Positions 1-9,204 of a stretch of DNA of 64,000 nucleotides are shown here, piece after piece. Made by a program: the position numbers and the translations under genes. The notes below the pieces were generated by a model. The model saw only the letters and a program-made list of their open reading frames with translations, did no database searches and was not told the DNA's origin. Location of the stretch: positions 62,001-126,000 of the forward strand of contig NZ_JADOEQ010000014.1 of the NCBI RefSeq assembly GCF_016745255.1, in the 5' to 3' direction. Numbering within the stretch: position 1 is the first letter of the stretch; each line of letters starts with the position of its first letter. The DNA is from Enterococcus sp. BWR-S5. GTDB taxonomy: Bacteria; Bacillota; Bacilli; Lactobacillales; Enterococcaceae.

Positions 1-2
1 TC

Positions 3-71
3 GAAAACCTGAATAAGATTATGGAAAATCATCCGGAAGTCTTCAATGAAGCTGATGTTTTTTTCGGTTAG
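3..71 (+). CDS. Tail assembly chaperone, 0-frame product (3' end only)
   Basis: The window opens inside a gene whose last 22 codons can be read, ending in ...ADVFFG and TAG at 69-71. It sits two genes before a tape measure protein, which is where siphoviruses encode the short tail assembly chaperone (gpG-type in lambda). The last codons form a T-TTT-TTC run that suits -1 slippage into the next open frame. Function is assigned from position and the frameshift arrangement only, because the body of the protein is outside the window. Confidence 0.5.
   Translation, partial: ENLNKIMENHPEVFNEADVFFG
59..65 (+). promoter_or_regulatory. Probable -1 ribosomal frameshift slippery heptamer
   Basis: T TTT TTC read in the frame of the upstream chaperone fits the X-XXY-YYZ rule for tandem -1 slippage. 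The 0-frame stop TAG follows after one codon (69-71). The -1 frame is open from 56 to 376. The same layout is conserved before tape measure genes of many long-tailed phages (gpG/gpGT). I did not find an obvious strong pseudoknot downstream. Confidence 0.6.
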
Positions 72-376
72 TCTATAAAAAGGCTTGTGAGAATGAAACC
101 TCGGTTGAAAAAGAATCAGAATCCTACTTTGCTACATTAAATATATATGTTTATATGGCACATTATGTAGGGAAAGTATTGAAGCAGCGCCCGAATGTCA
201 TTTTGGATACTTGGGGTGTTGCGGAATTGCTGATAGCCTATGGTCAATATGCAAATGAAGAAAGCTATGGCAATTTCCTTGAATGGAAATCTCTTAGCAA
301 TGAGACGAAACGAAAAGTCAAAAAACCTCGAGAATACGCAGTTCTGTTCTATACAACTGATGATCTGGCAGAATAG
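65..376 (+). CDS. Tail assembly chaperone, -1 frame extension (gpT-like)
   Basis: This frame is open from 56 but has no good start codon with a ribosome binding site near its 5' end, so it is most simply read as the extension made when ribosomes slip at 59-65. The extension is about 103 residues. The first internal ATG is at 155, and nothing resembling a Shine-Dalgarno sequence precedes it. In lambda-like systems the fused product binds the tape measure protein during tail assembly, which matches the adjacent gene. The alternative is an independently translated 73-residue protein from 155. Confidence 0.55.
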   Translation, partial: RLVYKKACENETSVEKESESYFATLNIYVYMAHYVGKVLKQRPNVILDTWGVAELLIAYGQYANEESYGNFLEWKSLSNETKRKVKKPREYAVLFYTTDDLAE

Positions 377-546
377 TTCAGTACAAGAAAGCTATGTATT
401 TCAAAGAAAAGTAGTCCGATTCGGATTGGCTTTTTGAATTTGAGGATGCGACAGAACCATTGCAAAATAGAGCCTTATTTGAAGGCTGTAGAAATAGGTG
501 AATGAAAATGACAAAATTCTGTAAACAAAGAATGTCGTTCGCACGC

Positions 547-576
547 AAAGAACATGGGCAGCCGCTCGTGTTCTTT
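547..576 (+). terminator. Hairpin before the tape measure gene
   Basis: An 8-bp perfect stem (547-554 with 569-576, AAAGAACA/TGTTCTTT) closes a 14-base loop and is followed by TTTTGTTTTA. It could be a weak terminator or attenuator that lowers tape measure expression relative to upstream structural genes. It may equally be only an RNA stability element. Confidence 0.4.
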
Positions 577-608
577 TGTTTTATAGAAAATAGAAGGGAG
601 GCGAAGGA

Positions 609-3600
609 GTGGCGATAGAGAAAATATCTATAGACATAAAAAGTAACGCAAAAGAGATAGAGAATGAGCTTGCTCAAATCAATTCCCAGATCAAGGCGTT
701 GAATAAAAAGAAAACAACGTTGAAATTGAACACACAAAGTCTTGATGATGCGACGGAACAGCTTGCTGAAATCAATAAGCAGCTTGCAGCGTTGGCAGCC
801 CAAAAGACGGATATCAAGATTGGAACACAGGAAATTACAGAAGCAGAGATTATGCTGGATGTTTTGAGTGAAAAAATCAAGCAGCTGGATGGCGGAAAGA
901 TTGATACGGAGATATCCATCAGCATCAATGAAGTCGATATCGATTTGGAAAAAGTCGGAAGTGAGCTGCAGGAACAGGGCTTCAAATTTGTTAAGGGCTT
1001 AGCAGAAGTCGTTGGCGAAGGAGCCGCAGCGCTTAAAGAAGTCGGTGATAAAGTACCGGATGACATCGAGTCCATGCTTCCAAAGCTGGCTGGTATGGCC
1101 GCAGCGATTGCCGGTATGGGTGTACTGGTTGCTGTAGCTGGAAAACTTGCGGCCGATCATGCTGCTGAAGCAGATGCCGGGTTAAAAACGGTCAGTGAAA
1201 TCAGTAAATTATTGGGCGAATCGGCAACTGCCCTGAAGCAGGTTGGTGACAAAGTTCCAACAGATTTGAGTGCGATGGCCACAAAGCTGGCGAGTATGGG
1301 TATAGCAATAGTTGGCATGGGCGCACTAGTTGCGATTGCCGGAAAAGCAGCTTCAGGCCGTACCGCCGAGGCGAAAGCAGGGTTTGAAGCGATTCGTGAT
1401 ATTTGCTTATTGTTGGGTGAAGCAGCAGAACCAATGAGACTTGTGGGTGAGAAAGTACCTACAGGCTTAAGCGCGATGGCGGCCAAATTGGCAAGTATGG
1501 GTATAGCAATAGTTGGCATGGGCGCTTTAGTTGCGATTGCCGGTAAAGTTGCTGCAGGTCGTTCGGCTGAAGCGAAGGTTGGTTTTCAAACAATACGTGA
1601 AATCAGCGGACTTCTTGGTGAAGCAGCAGAATCTATGGGACAGATTGCAACAAAAATACCATCAGATTTAGGGTCAATGGGTTCTAAGCTGGCAAGTATG
1701 GGCATAGCAATAGTCGGCATGGGTGCTCTTGTTGCCATAGCAGGGAAGTTGGCGACAGAGTTTCCTCAAGAGGCAAAGGCCGGTCTAAGTATGATTGTAG
1801 ACATCAGCATTCTGTTACAGGAAGCGGCTGACACTATGGGTCAGATTGCCTCAAAAGTACCGGCAGGATTGGAATCCATGGTTTCGAGACTTGCAAGCAT
1901 GGGCATAGCAATAGTCGGTATGGGCGCGTTGGTGGCAATAGCCGGAGCCTTGGCGACCTCATTCCCGGAAGCCGCTTCAGCTGGTCTAAGTATGATTATC
2001 GACATCAGTATCCTATTGCAGGAAGCAGCGGATACGATGGGTCAAATTGCGGCGAAGGTACCAGCGGATTTAGGTGAGATGGCTTCCAGATTAGCAAGTA
2101 TGGGAATAGCGATCGTCGGTATGGGTGCGTTGGTGGCAATAGCGGGAGCGTTGGCAACCTCATTTCCGGAGGCAGCTGCCGCCGGTCTAAGCATGATTAT
2201 TGATATCAGTATTTTATTGCAGGAAGCAGCAGATACAATGGGACAAATCGCAGCGAAGGTACCAGCCGATTTAGGCGAAATGGTTTCGAGATTGGCAAGT
2301 ATGGGAATAGCGATCGTCGGTATGGGCGCATTGGTGGCAATAGCGGGAGCGTTGGCAACCTCATTCCCGGAAGCCGCCTCAGCTGGCTTAAGTATGATTA
2401 TTGATATCAGTATCCTGTTACAGGAAGCAGCGGACACAATGGCTCAAATCGCAGCAAAAGTACCCGCAGACCTGGGTGAAATGACTTCGAGATTGGCAAG
2501 TATGGGAATAGCGATCGTCGGTATGGGTGCATTGGTGGCAATAGCGGGAGCGTTGGCAACCTCATTCCCAGAGGCCGCAGAAGCCGGTCTTATGATGATT
2601 CTGGATATCAGCATTCTATTACAGGAAGCGGCAACTACAATGGCTCAGATTATTGAAAAAGTACCCGCTAACTTAGGCGAAGTGGTTCCTAGATTAGCAA
2701 GCATGGGAATAGCAATAGTCGGTATGGGCGCATTAGTGGCAATAGCGGGAGCACTGGCAAACACCAATGCAGCTGCAGCAGAAGCTGGTCTTACCATGAT
2801 TAGCAGTATTATTGGCTTGTTAACAGATTCAGCAGAGGCCTTGAAGCAAATCAATGAAAAGGTGCCTGCCAACATTGGCGATGTTGCTGCGAAGCTGGCA
2901 AGTATCGCAATAGCGATTGGTGGTATGGGCGTTCTGGTAGCAGCAGTTGGCGCATTGACTGCGACAGGTGTTGGAGCGATGATCGCCGGAGCTGGTCTGG
3001 CAACTGTTCATTTACTGGCTGCCGAGCTGGTTCATGTTTCAGCAGCCATCAAAGAATTAGATGATAATGTCTCTACCGACAGCACGGGTGTAAAAGAGAA
3101 GATTGATGCGATTGTCGAAGCGATTGGTCACTTCACGTCAGCGAATTTAGGAAGCGTATTTGATTTACTTGGCAATGCAGTCGGTGTGTTAAACACGGCG
3201 GTTGTTGCAGAAGGAATCAGCCAAATGGTTGGTGTTGGTGAAGAGCTGGAGCGCTTAGCAGAGATAGAGGTCCCAGACAATATTGAAGAAAAAATCAATT
3301 CAATTAAGGAAGTATTTGGGTACCTTGAAGGCGACGGCAGCTTGCTTGATAAAGCCAAGAGGTTCTTAGGAAGTGTAATGGATACAGGAACCAGCGCGAT
3401 GGCAGCCGAGGAAATCGGCAATCTGGTTGCTGTTGCTAAAGCGGTAGAAGAGCTGGAAAAAATTGAAATTGGAAACTTGACTGACATACAAACCAAAATT
3501 GAATCAATCAAGGAAATCTTCGAGTACTTGCCGGAAAGCTCTGGCATCATCAGCCAAGCACTCAATGGCGGAGGCATCGATACTGCAATCGGAGAGCAGG

Positions 3601-5849
3601 CTGCAGAAGCAATCGGCAGTTTGGTAGCTGTTGCCAAATCGCTTGCTGAACTTGAGAGTATTGAGATTGGTGATATTGGCGCACTGGGAACAAAAATTGA
3701 AGAAATTCAAAGCGTCTTTGAGCATTTTGAAAAGACAAAAGGCATCAAAGAACGGATGGCTCAATTCTTTGAAGGCGGCGATATTGATACAGACCTTGCA
3801 GCAAAAGCAGAGGCGTATGTTGGTTCAATTGCCGCTGTAGCAAGAGCCTTTGAAGAAATTCAAGCTATCGAGCTGAATATGGACATGATCAAAGCCAAGA
3901 TTGAAGAAATCCAGCAATCTTTTGATATTTTCCTGACGGAAGGTCAAAAGATTAAGGATGGTATGGAAGAAAACAAAATTGACACTGAGACAGCGACAGC
4001 AGCGAAAGATTATGTGACAGCGATTGCTACGATTGCTTCAGAAATGCTCAAAATTCAGGAAATCACGCTGTCATTTACGATGGTTCAAGAAAAAATTACA
4101 GCGATTCAGGATATTATTAAAGAGTTTGATGGTGTTGATTTAAGCTTTGAAATGGATACAGATGCGTTACAGTCTTCTATTGATAAGCTGAAGCTTGTCA
4201 ATGATCTGATTACTCAACTGGAAGATGCGTTAAGCTTCACGTTTGATGCAGCGAAGCTGGAAACCTTCAAAGAGTCAATGGCGAATATGGTAATTGCACT
4301 GCAGGAAATCATGACGATGGACTTTGGTGGTGAAGCAGGCGCAGCCCTGACAAATCCTGAAGAGATGCTTAACTTTGTAGAAATGCAGCTGACGATTGAG
4401 TTAGCGATAATGAAGCTTAAGAAAATTAACGAATTGGGAACAGAACTGTCCAATAATCTTCAGTTCCATTTTGATGGAGAGAAGCTGGGCATTTTTGAAC
4501 AAACAGTAGATAACATGAAGCTGGCAATCAACAAAATTTTGGAAACAGATTTTACACCAACGGGAGAGACTCCGGATTGGGATACCATGAAAGAATTCGT
4601 TTCAAATGCGATTATAAAATTGACCGAAATCAACAAGCTGGGTGAACAGCTTGTTACAGCACTTGGCTTCGAATTTGGTGAAGATCCGGTAGGGAAATTA
4701 AAGGGATTAATGGATCAAATCGTTGGTGCTGTTCAAGCAATAGAAGCACTTGACTTCAACAAAAAAATTCCAAGTACAGATGTTCAAGTGAATTCAGAAA
4801 CGACTCTGACTGCTGCAAAACTTCAAGAAAAAGTTGTTGATGTGAAAGCTAAGATTGAAAGCCTTAGACAGCTCATTGAAAAAGTCAATGAACTCGCAAC
4901 AATGACAATACAACAAGACCTACTGACGGAAACCTTGAGAATAGCTGGAGAATGTCTGAATTCCATCAAGGCATTTGCTGAGGGACTTCCGGAAATCAGT
5001 AATGAGAAAACCGATTTGATTACTCAAAGTGTGGAAAGTATTAAAGGACTGGTCACAAAACTGAATGAGCTGATTGCAAGCTTTACTCAGGTGGGGACCA
5101 ACTATGCGCAAGCAATTCTGAATGGTTTCACGACATTTGATGTACCAGGTAAAATCACGACAATTATCACTACGCTAATCACTACACTTGGCTCGGATGA
5201 TATGAAAGCGAAATTTACCGGAATCGGAAATGCCTATGGCACAAAACTGAAGGAAGGCTTTGCAACCGGTGTAAGTAATTTCATGAGTCCACTGACCGAT
5301 CAGCTGGCGAACCTTAATCTGGAGGGCTACAAACTGCAGCTTTATAATGCAGGAACCAGCTTAGGAACGTCACTTTCTGATGGCTTCAAGGAAGCTGTTG
5401 CTGGAATGAGCAAGTCTGTGACAGACCAGTTGAATATAGCGAACAATACACTTAATGGTTCTGGAAGTGATAATAAAGGACCTCGAGAGGTAGCGACGGG
5501 CGGACTTATCCCAGGCGGCAAAGCAGCAGTTGGCTTCTCTTCTGGCTTCTTTAGAAGGCGAGGAACAGACACTGTTCCGGCAATCCTGACTCCGGGTGAG
5601 TTTGTTCAAAGACGGGCAGCAGTGAATACCTTTGGTGTTGATTTCATGAAACGGGTCAACAATCTGGATATTCAAGGGGCATTCCGTTCCTTGACGAATC
5701 GATTTGGTGTGCAAGGTATGACACCGGCAGTTTCTACTGTCATCAATAACATCAATCACACAACAAATAATGCAAATAGAGTGACCCAGCATGTGGTGGG
5801 CGGAAATGCTGACTACATTATGAAACGGGCCAGCCGCTATTTGAGATAG
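609..5849 (+). CDS. Phage tail tape measure protein
   Basis: A 1746-residue protein that sets tail length and is packed inside the tail tube until DNA ejection. The N-terminus (about 1-115) is a charged coiled coil. Residues about 160-830 are ten tandem units of 67 residues, each with a hydrophobic Gly/Ala-rich stretch such as LASMGIAIVGMGALVAIAG. Two further degenerate helical repeat families follow at about 860-1190 and 1200-1390. The C-terminus has RRRGTDTVPAILTPGEFV, a motif typical of the end of Gram-positive phage tape measures. The start is GTG at 609 behind GGGAGGCGAAGGAG. Length and position after a frameshifted chaperone and before the distal tail protein agree. At about 0.15 nm per residue the tail would be near 260 nm, which is an inference. 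Confidence 0.92.
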   Translation: MAIEKISIDIKSNAKEIENELAQINSQIKALNKKKTTLKLNTQSLDDATEQLAEINKQLAALAAQKTDIKIGTQEITEAEIMLDVLSEKIKQLDGGKIDTEISISINEVDIDLEKVGSELQEQGFKFVKGLAEVVGEGAAALKEVGDKVPDDIESMLPKLAGMAAAIAGMGVLVAVAGKLAADHAAEADAGLKTVSEISKLLGESATALKQVGDKVPTDLSAMATKLASMGIAIVGMGALVAIAGKAASGRTAEAKAGFEAIRDICLLLGEAAEPMRLVGEKVPTGLSAMAAKLASMGIAIVGMGALVAIAGKVAAGRSAEAKVGFQTIREISGLLGEAAESMGQIATKIPSDLGSMGSKLASMGIAIVGMGALVAIAGKLATEFPQEAKAGLSMIVDISILLQEAADTMGQIASKVPAGLESMVSRLASMGIAIVGMGALVAIAGALATSFPEAASAGLSMIIDISILLQEAADTMGQIAAKVPADLGEMASRLASMGIAIVGMGALVAIAGALATSFPEAAAAGLSMIIDISILLQEAADTMGQIAAKVPADLGEMVSRLASMGIAIVGMGALVAIAGALATSFPEAASAGLSMIIDISILLQEAADTMAQIAAKVPADLGEMTSRLASMGIAIVGMGALVAIAGALATSFPEAAEAGLMMILDISILLQEAATTMAQIIEKVPANLGEVVPRLASMGIAIVGMGALVAIAGALANTNAAAAEAGLTMISSIIGLLTDSAEALKQINEKVPANIGDVAAKLASIAIAIGGMGVLVAAVGALTATGVGAMIAGAGLATVHLLAAELVHVSAAIKELDDNVSTDSTGVKEKIDAIVEAIGHFTSANLGSVFDLLGNAVGVLNTAVVAEGISQMVGVGEELERLAEIEVPDNIEEKINSIKEVFGYLEGDGSLLDKAKRFLGSVMDTGTSAMAAEEIGNLVAVAKAVEELEKIEIGNLTDIQTKIESIKEIFEYLPESSGIISQALNGGGIDTAIGEQAAEAIGSLVAVAKSLAELESIEIGDIGALGTKIEEIQSVFEHFEKTKGIKERMAQFFEGGDIDTDLAAKAEAYVGSIAAVARAFEEIQAIELNMDMIKAKIEEIQQSFDIFLTEGQKIKDGMEENKIDTETATAAKDYVTAIATIASEMLKIQEITLSFTMVQEKITAIQDIIKEFDGVDLSFEMDTDALQSSIDKLKLVNDLITQLEDALSFTFDAAKLETFKESMANMVIALQEIMTMDFGGEAGAALTNPEEMLNFVEMQLTIELAIMKLKKINELGTELSNNLQFHFDGEKLGIFEQTVDNMKLAINKILETDFTPTGETPDWDTMKEFVSNAIIKLTEINKLGEQLVTALGFEFGEDPVGKLKGLMDQIVGAVQAIEALDFNKKIPSTDVQVNSETTLTAAKLQEKVVDVKAKIESLRQLIEKVNELATMTIQQDLLTETLRIAGECLNSIKAFAEGLPEISNEKTDLITQSVESIKGLVTKLNELIASFTQVGTNYAQAILNGFTTFDVPGKITTIITTLITTLGSDDMKAKFTGIGNAYGTKLKEGFATGVSNFMSPLTDQLANLNLEGYKLQLYNAGTSLGTSLSDGFKEAVAGMSKSVTDQLNIANNTLNGSGSDNKGPREVATGGLIPGGKAAVGFSSGFFRRRGTDTVPAILTPGEFVQRRAAVNTFGVDFMKRVNNLDIQGAFRSLTNRFGVQGMTPAVSTVINNINHTTNNANRVTQHVVGGNADYIMKRASRYLR
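1086..3101 (+). repeat. Ten tandem 67-codon repeats inside the tape measure gene
   Basis: Units begin at 1086 and recur every 201 bp without any indel up to 2895, where a tenth, diverged unit starts. Units 5 to 8 are nearly identical in both DNA and protein, while the outer units (1, 9, 10) have diverged, so the array seems to have grown by recent duplication from its middle. Each unit carries a near-invariant 19-residue hydrophobic segment. Confidence 0.9.
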
Positions 5850-5863
5850 AAGGAACGATTATT

Positions 5864-6946
5864 ATGATGATACTAACGAGAAAATATGTACAATTCAATG
5901 ATCTTGTGATTGATAATTATGACATGCTGGAATCTGCAGATTTAAGCGGCAATTTTAAGACTGCCACGACCGACTATAGCTTCGGTCATGGCAGCTATGC
6001 TGCATTTAAGTCTAAGCAGCAGTTTTCAGCGGAACAGTCACTGAGTATGTCATTGAAATTGGATACGAGAAAATTCAGCTGTGATCAGCAGAAATTCTAC
6101 AAGGACTATCTATTCAAGAATATTATGAGCCCCGGTAAGCTTTGGGCAATCGAGGGTGAACAGTTATTATGGACGAACGCATTTGTGAATGATTTCAGCG
6201 AGACCTATTCAACAGAGCGTCATTTTGTCAGTATTGACATTGATTTTGTACTGTATGAAGGATTATGGCATAAGGCAGATTCAAAGAAAGTGTTTCTGCA
6301 GCCGTACAGCATTTGTGATTTTGCGGAACAGCTTGGCTTTCAGGAAGCCGAGGAATGTGACGAGTGTTGTCTTTCCTGCAGCAAACCAAAACAGCCTTGT
6401 GCTAAATGTCTAAGTGACTGCGAATTTCTGACTGCAGAAAACTCTTTTTGTGAATTGAAGAAGGATGTCGCTTTGAACTTTTATGGGCAGTGTGGGGATA
6501 CCTACAGGATTATCTATAACTGTGAAGCAGGAGCAAAAATCTGGGGAGCAGATAAAATGCTGGGGCATAAAATTTGTAAGAAGGAGTCTTGCAGGGACTT
6601 GATTGTTGGACAATTCTATAGCGATACCATCATTGACAGTGAAGATATCACTATCACGATTATTGGTACAGTGGTTGATCCGGTCATTACGTTGAATGGT
6701 AATACGATGCAAATTTTGGGTGAGTACAATGGCACGCTGACATTGACTGCTAATGGAGAAATCTATTATCAGGAGGAAGGGTGTTGCGGAGAGCTGACCT
6801 ACATTGATATCAATAAGCTGATTATTCCGGAAGGAAATACCTTTGGCTTTTCTGTTCATCAGGGAATGAATGGAATTATCGTAGAGACCAATGATTGCTG
6901 CGATATGACTTGTGTATATGTGAAGGTAGATAGTGTGACAATTTAA
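5864..6946 (+). CDS. Distal tail (Dit-like) protein with cysteine cluster
   Basis: 360 residues, directly after the tape measure, where the distal tail protein that forms the hub between tube and tip is encoded. The first 140 residues have the pattern of such proteins (short strands; conserved-looking FNDLVIDNYDM start). Around residues 163-187 there is a dense Cys cluster (CDECC, CSKPKQPC, CLSDC) suggesting a metal site or disulfides, and more Cys occur near the C-terminus (CCGE, CCDMTC). ATG at 5864 or 5867 follows GAAGGAACG. The Dit call is by position and fold pattern, not by a motif that excludes other tail proteins. Confidence 0.6.
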   Translation: MMILTRKYVQFNDLVIDNYDMLESADLSGNFKTATTDYSFGHGSYAAFKSKQQFSAEQSLSMSLKLDTRKFSCDQQKFYKDYLFKNIMSPGKLWAIEGEQLLWTNAFVNDFSETYSTERHFVSIDIDFVLYEGLWHKADSKKVFLQPYSICDFAEQLGFQEAEECDECCLSCSKPKQPCAKCLSDCEFLTAENSFCELKKDVALNFYGQCGDTYRIIYNCEAGAKIWGADKMLGHKICKKESCRDLIVGQFYSDTIIDSEDITITIIGTVVDPVITLNGNTMQILGEYNGTLTLTANGEIYYQEEGCCGELTYIDINKLIIPEGNTFGFSVHQGMNGIIVETNDCCDMTCVYVKVDSVTI

Positions 6947-6974
6947 AAAAGAAGATAGGAAAGGAGCAACAGCA

Positions 6975-7508
6975 ATGAGTGATTATTGTGGCGCATGCGA
7001 CGATTTAAAGAGTTATGCAGCAAATTTTGTTGTAAATGGAATCACAGATAAGGAATGTAAAAGCCTGCAAAAAAATACAGGCTTGAATCCTAACCTGTCT
7101 GTTTTGCATAGAAACTGTGAGGATTTGAATGACTTGAATGATTGTTTAATTGGTTATTTGGGCGACAAGCTTCCGGCAGTAGATTTGTGTAATATTCAGG
7201 ATTTTATAGGAGAGTTCATCACGAATCAAATGTTGATGAATAAAGCGATGGTGTGTTCAGATTGTGGTCAGTGGAACAAGCTGGACGAATTGGAGGATCA
7301 ATTAGGCAGTCTATCGGATGCACTGAAGAAAATCATTGAGAAACTGAAAGAAATCGGCGTCTGGGAAGGAGATATGGATGGAGGCTTCAAACCAGGTATG
7401 GGTATTGCCGGTGGTAATATCAACCTGTTTGGCGGAGCTGCAGATGGTTCACATTATATCCGAACCAATAACCGTAAGACAGAAAATGATTTAGTCGGAG
7501 GTGTTTGA
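6975..7508 (+). CDS. Cys-containing phage tail-region protein, paralogue A
   Basis: 177 residues. I do not recognise a named family. The first 110 residues are clearly homologous to the gene at 8476 (shared segments such as NGITDKEC, LQK, GLNP, NCEDLNDL and CSDCGQW), with at least six conserved cysteines. The C-terminus is different: a short helical stretch and a Gly-rich tail ending in a basic TNNRKTE segment. RBS AAAGGAGC precedes ATG 6975. It lies in the tail-tip operon, so a structural or adaptor role is likely. Confidence 0.6.
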   Translation: MSDYCGACDDLKSYAANFVVNGITDKECKSLQKNTGLNPNLSVLHRNCEDLNDLNDCLIGYLGDKLPAVDLCNIQDFIGEFITNQMLMNKAMVCSDCGQWNKLDELEDQLGSLSDALKKIIEKLKEIGVWEGDMDGGFKPGMGIAGGNINLFGGAADGSHYIRTNNRKTENDLVGGV

Positions 7509-7510
7509 TA

Positions 7511-8308
7511 ATGGAATGGCATGAAATATATGGCGGGTATGCCCATACAGGGAACTATGGTGATGTCTACTTAATGGGTTCACCAAATAGCAGAATTACG
7601 AATTTTAATGGAGATGTTCCATTGGATGAAGCGCATAGAAATGGCGTTGGCTATGGCATCGGCTTTGAAAATGACGGGTATGATGTAACCATTGCTTTAA
7701 ATCTTGTAACTGTATCCATGCAGCGCGGGGACGGATTGATTCCGAGAATTTATAATCGCCCGGGAGAAACACAGGATGGCTGTTATGTTTTCGAGAGTGG
7801 CGAGTATCATTGGGTCTTCCAGATTGATGTAAGTGCAAATAATCAAGGATCATGGACGAATCTTCATAGAGGAATAAGTTTCACACACCAATGGCAATTT
7901 CAGCATATATACAGTCCGGGAGGGTCAACAGCCTCTTGGGGACATTACTATAATCCTGCGCATAATTGGCTGCATACGGCAAGAAACTCTCAGTTTCAAC
8001 GGATGTTCCCAATACCGGAGAATACAACCCATGTTCGATTTACGATTACAGGAGAAGACAGTGCCTATGTAGGTTCAGCGATTTTCCCAATTGAAGTATT
8101 GATCCCGGATTTTCGCCCAATGGCTATCCGAAAGAGCGGTAAGTTTTTAACGCTTGATAGAGAGACGGGTTTTTTAAATCGTCGGGTGAATGGGAATTGG
8201 GAAGAAATTCCTAAAATGAAGCTGGGCGAGCAAGGAGAGGCCAATGTCGGAACCTCCAGAATCCGCAAAGGCGGTACCTGGAAAGGACAATCAAAAATTG
8301 GTGAGTGA
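7511..8308 (+). CDS. Phage tail-tip/baseplate protein, unknown family
   Basis: About 265 residues from ATG 7511, just after the upstream TGA at 7506-7508 (a TTG at 7505 is possible but less likely). Rich in aromatic, Gly and Asn residues with beta-sheet character (WHEIYGGYAHTGNYGDV at the start), ending in a basic Gly-rich tail. This suits a carbohydrate-contacting tip or fibre protein. It lies between the two cysteine paralogues. No catalytic motif is visible. Confidence 0.5.
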   Translation: MEWHEIYGGYAHTGNYGDVYLMGSPNSRITNFNGDVPLDEAHRNGVGYGIGFENDGYDVTIALNLVTVSMQRGDGLIPRIYNRPGETQDGCYVFESGEYHWVFQIDVSANNQGSWTNLHRGISFTHQWQFQHIYSPGGSTASWGHYYNPAHNWLHTARNSQFQRMFPIPENTTHVRFTITGEDSAYVGSAIFPIEVLIPDFRPMAIRKSGKFLTLDRETGFLNRRVNGNWEEIPKMKLGEQGEANVGTSRIRKGGTWKGQSKIGE

Positions 8309-8363
8309 TAGCTCACGGTTAATGACAGGTACTATTAAATAGTAAAAATAAAAGGATGATATA

Positions 8364-8428
8364 CAAGCAGCTGTTGCAGGAGGTACCCAAAGTACAAAAC
8401 GGAAACTTCCTGTTTAACAGACTGCTTG
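8364..8428 (+). repeat. Long intergenic hairpin between tail genes
   Basis: In the 167-bp gap between tail genes, 8364-8383 pairs with 8406-8428: CAAGCAG/CTGCTTG, then CTGTT/AACAG, then CAGGAGG/CTTCCTG, about 19 base pairs with small bulges. No T-run follows, so a simple terminator is unlikely. It may adjust expression of the downstream paralogue or mark a module join. Confidence 0.6.
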
Positions 8429-8475
8429 TTCATCTGTTATAAAAATATTGATCTGCAAGAAAGGAAATATACGAT

Positions 8476-9186
8476 ATGTCTAAAAATTGTTCTGCATGTG
8501 GTGCATTGAAAGAATATGCACCGAATTTTGTAGCAAATGGCATCACAGATAAAGAATGTAACAGCCTGCAAAAAGATACAGGGTTGAATCCGGATTTGGC
8601 AGTTTTGCACAATAACTGCGAGGATTTAAATGATTTGCTGGACTGCTTAATTGGTACACATCAGGAAAAATTGCCGGCAGCAGATATTTGTGATTGGAAA
8701 AGTTATCTTGATGACTTGATGAGCAATCTGAAAAATATGCACAAGGCAATGATTTGCAGCGACTGTGGGCAATGGAAAATGCTTTGGGAGTTACTGAAGC
8801 GAATCGAGGACCTAGAGAAGATTGTTATTGATAGAGACGGCTATGTGACAGTAACAAAAACGTACCATCATACAGTTCCGGTTGAGAAATTCATGAAGGT
8901 AGGCTCAAATAACATGATGTATTGGTCAGGAGCACCAAGTGTAGGGGAGTCATTCATCAACATCCCGGTAGCAGAAATGGATATTGTTGATACGGTTGTA
9001 GCTCAACCTCAGGTAGTAGGAAATCGTGTTCATGCGGTTACCGTAGCAATCCAAAGTGCTGCAAGAATTGGCGATAATTATAACGTGAACTTTGATACGT
9101 ATGAACTGGAAGGATTTTCTGATCCAGAGTATCCATATAGTGTTCCGGTTGACTTTATCGTTGTTGGTCGTAAAAAAGTGAAGTAA
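8476..9186 (+). CDS. Cys-containing phage tail-region protein, paralogue B
   Basis: 236 residues. The N-terminal 110 residues repeat those of the gene at 6975, cysteines included (CSACGALKEYAPNF, CSDCGQWK). The remaining 125 residues are a different, beta-rich domain (from about 120, VTVTKTYHHTVPVEKF onward). The gene starts at ATG 8476 behind AAGAAAGG. A conserved docking domain joined to variable C-termini is typical of phage tip or fibre proteins, so the N-terminus probably attaches to the tip. I do not recognise the family. Confidence 0.6.
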   Translation: MSKNCSACGALKEYAPNFVANGITDKECNSLQKDTGLNPDLAVLHNNCEDLNDLLDCLIGTHQEKLPAADICDWKSYLDDLMSNLKNMHKAMICSDCGQWKMLWELLKRIEDLEKIVIDRDGYVTVTKTYHHTVPVEKFMKVGSNNMMYWSGAPSVGESFINIPVAEMDIVDTVVAQPQVVGNRVHAVTVAIQSAARIGDNYNVNFDTYELEGFSDPEYPYSVPVDFIVVGRKKVK

Positions 9187-9204
9187 GACACAGGAGGAAC
9201 GAAA

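Noticed and set aside
1157-2875. Several minus-strand open frames opposite the tape measure repeats
   Set aside because: They recur with the same 201-bp period and have biased composition, so they are mirror images of the repeated coding sequence without ribosome binding sites.
1086-3101. CRISPR-like regular repeats
   Set aside because: The repeats are contiguous 201-bp units inside a coding frame; there are no unique spacers and no cas genes.
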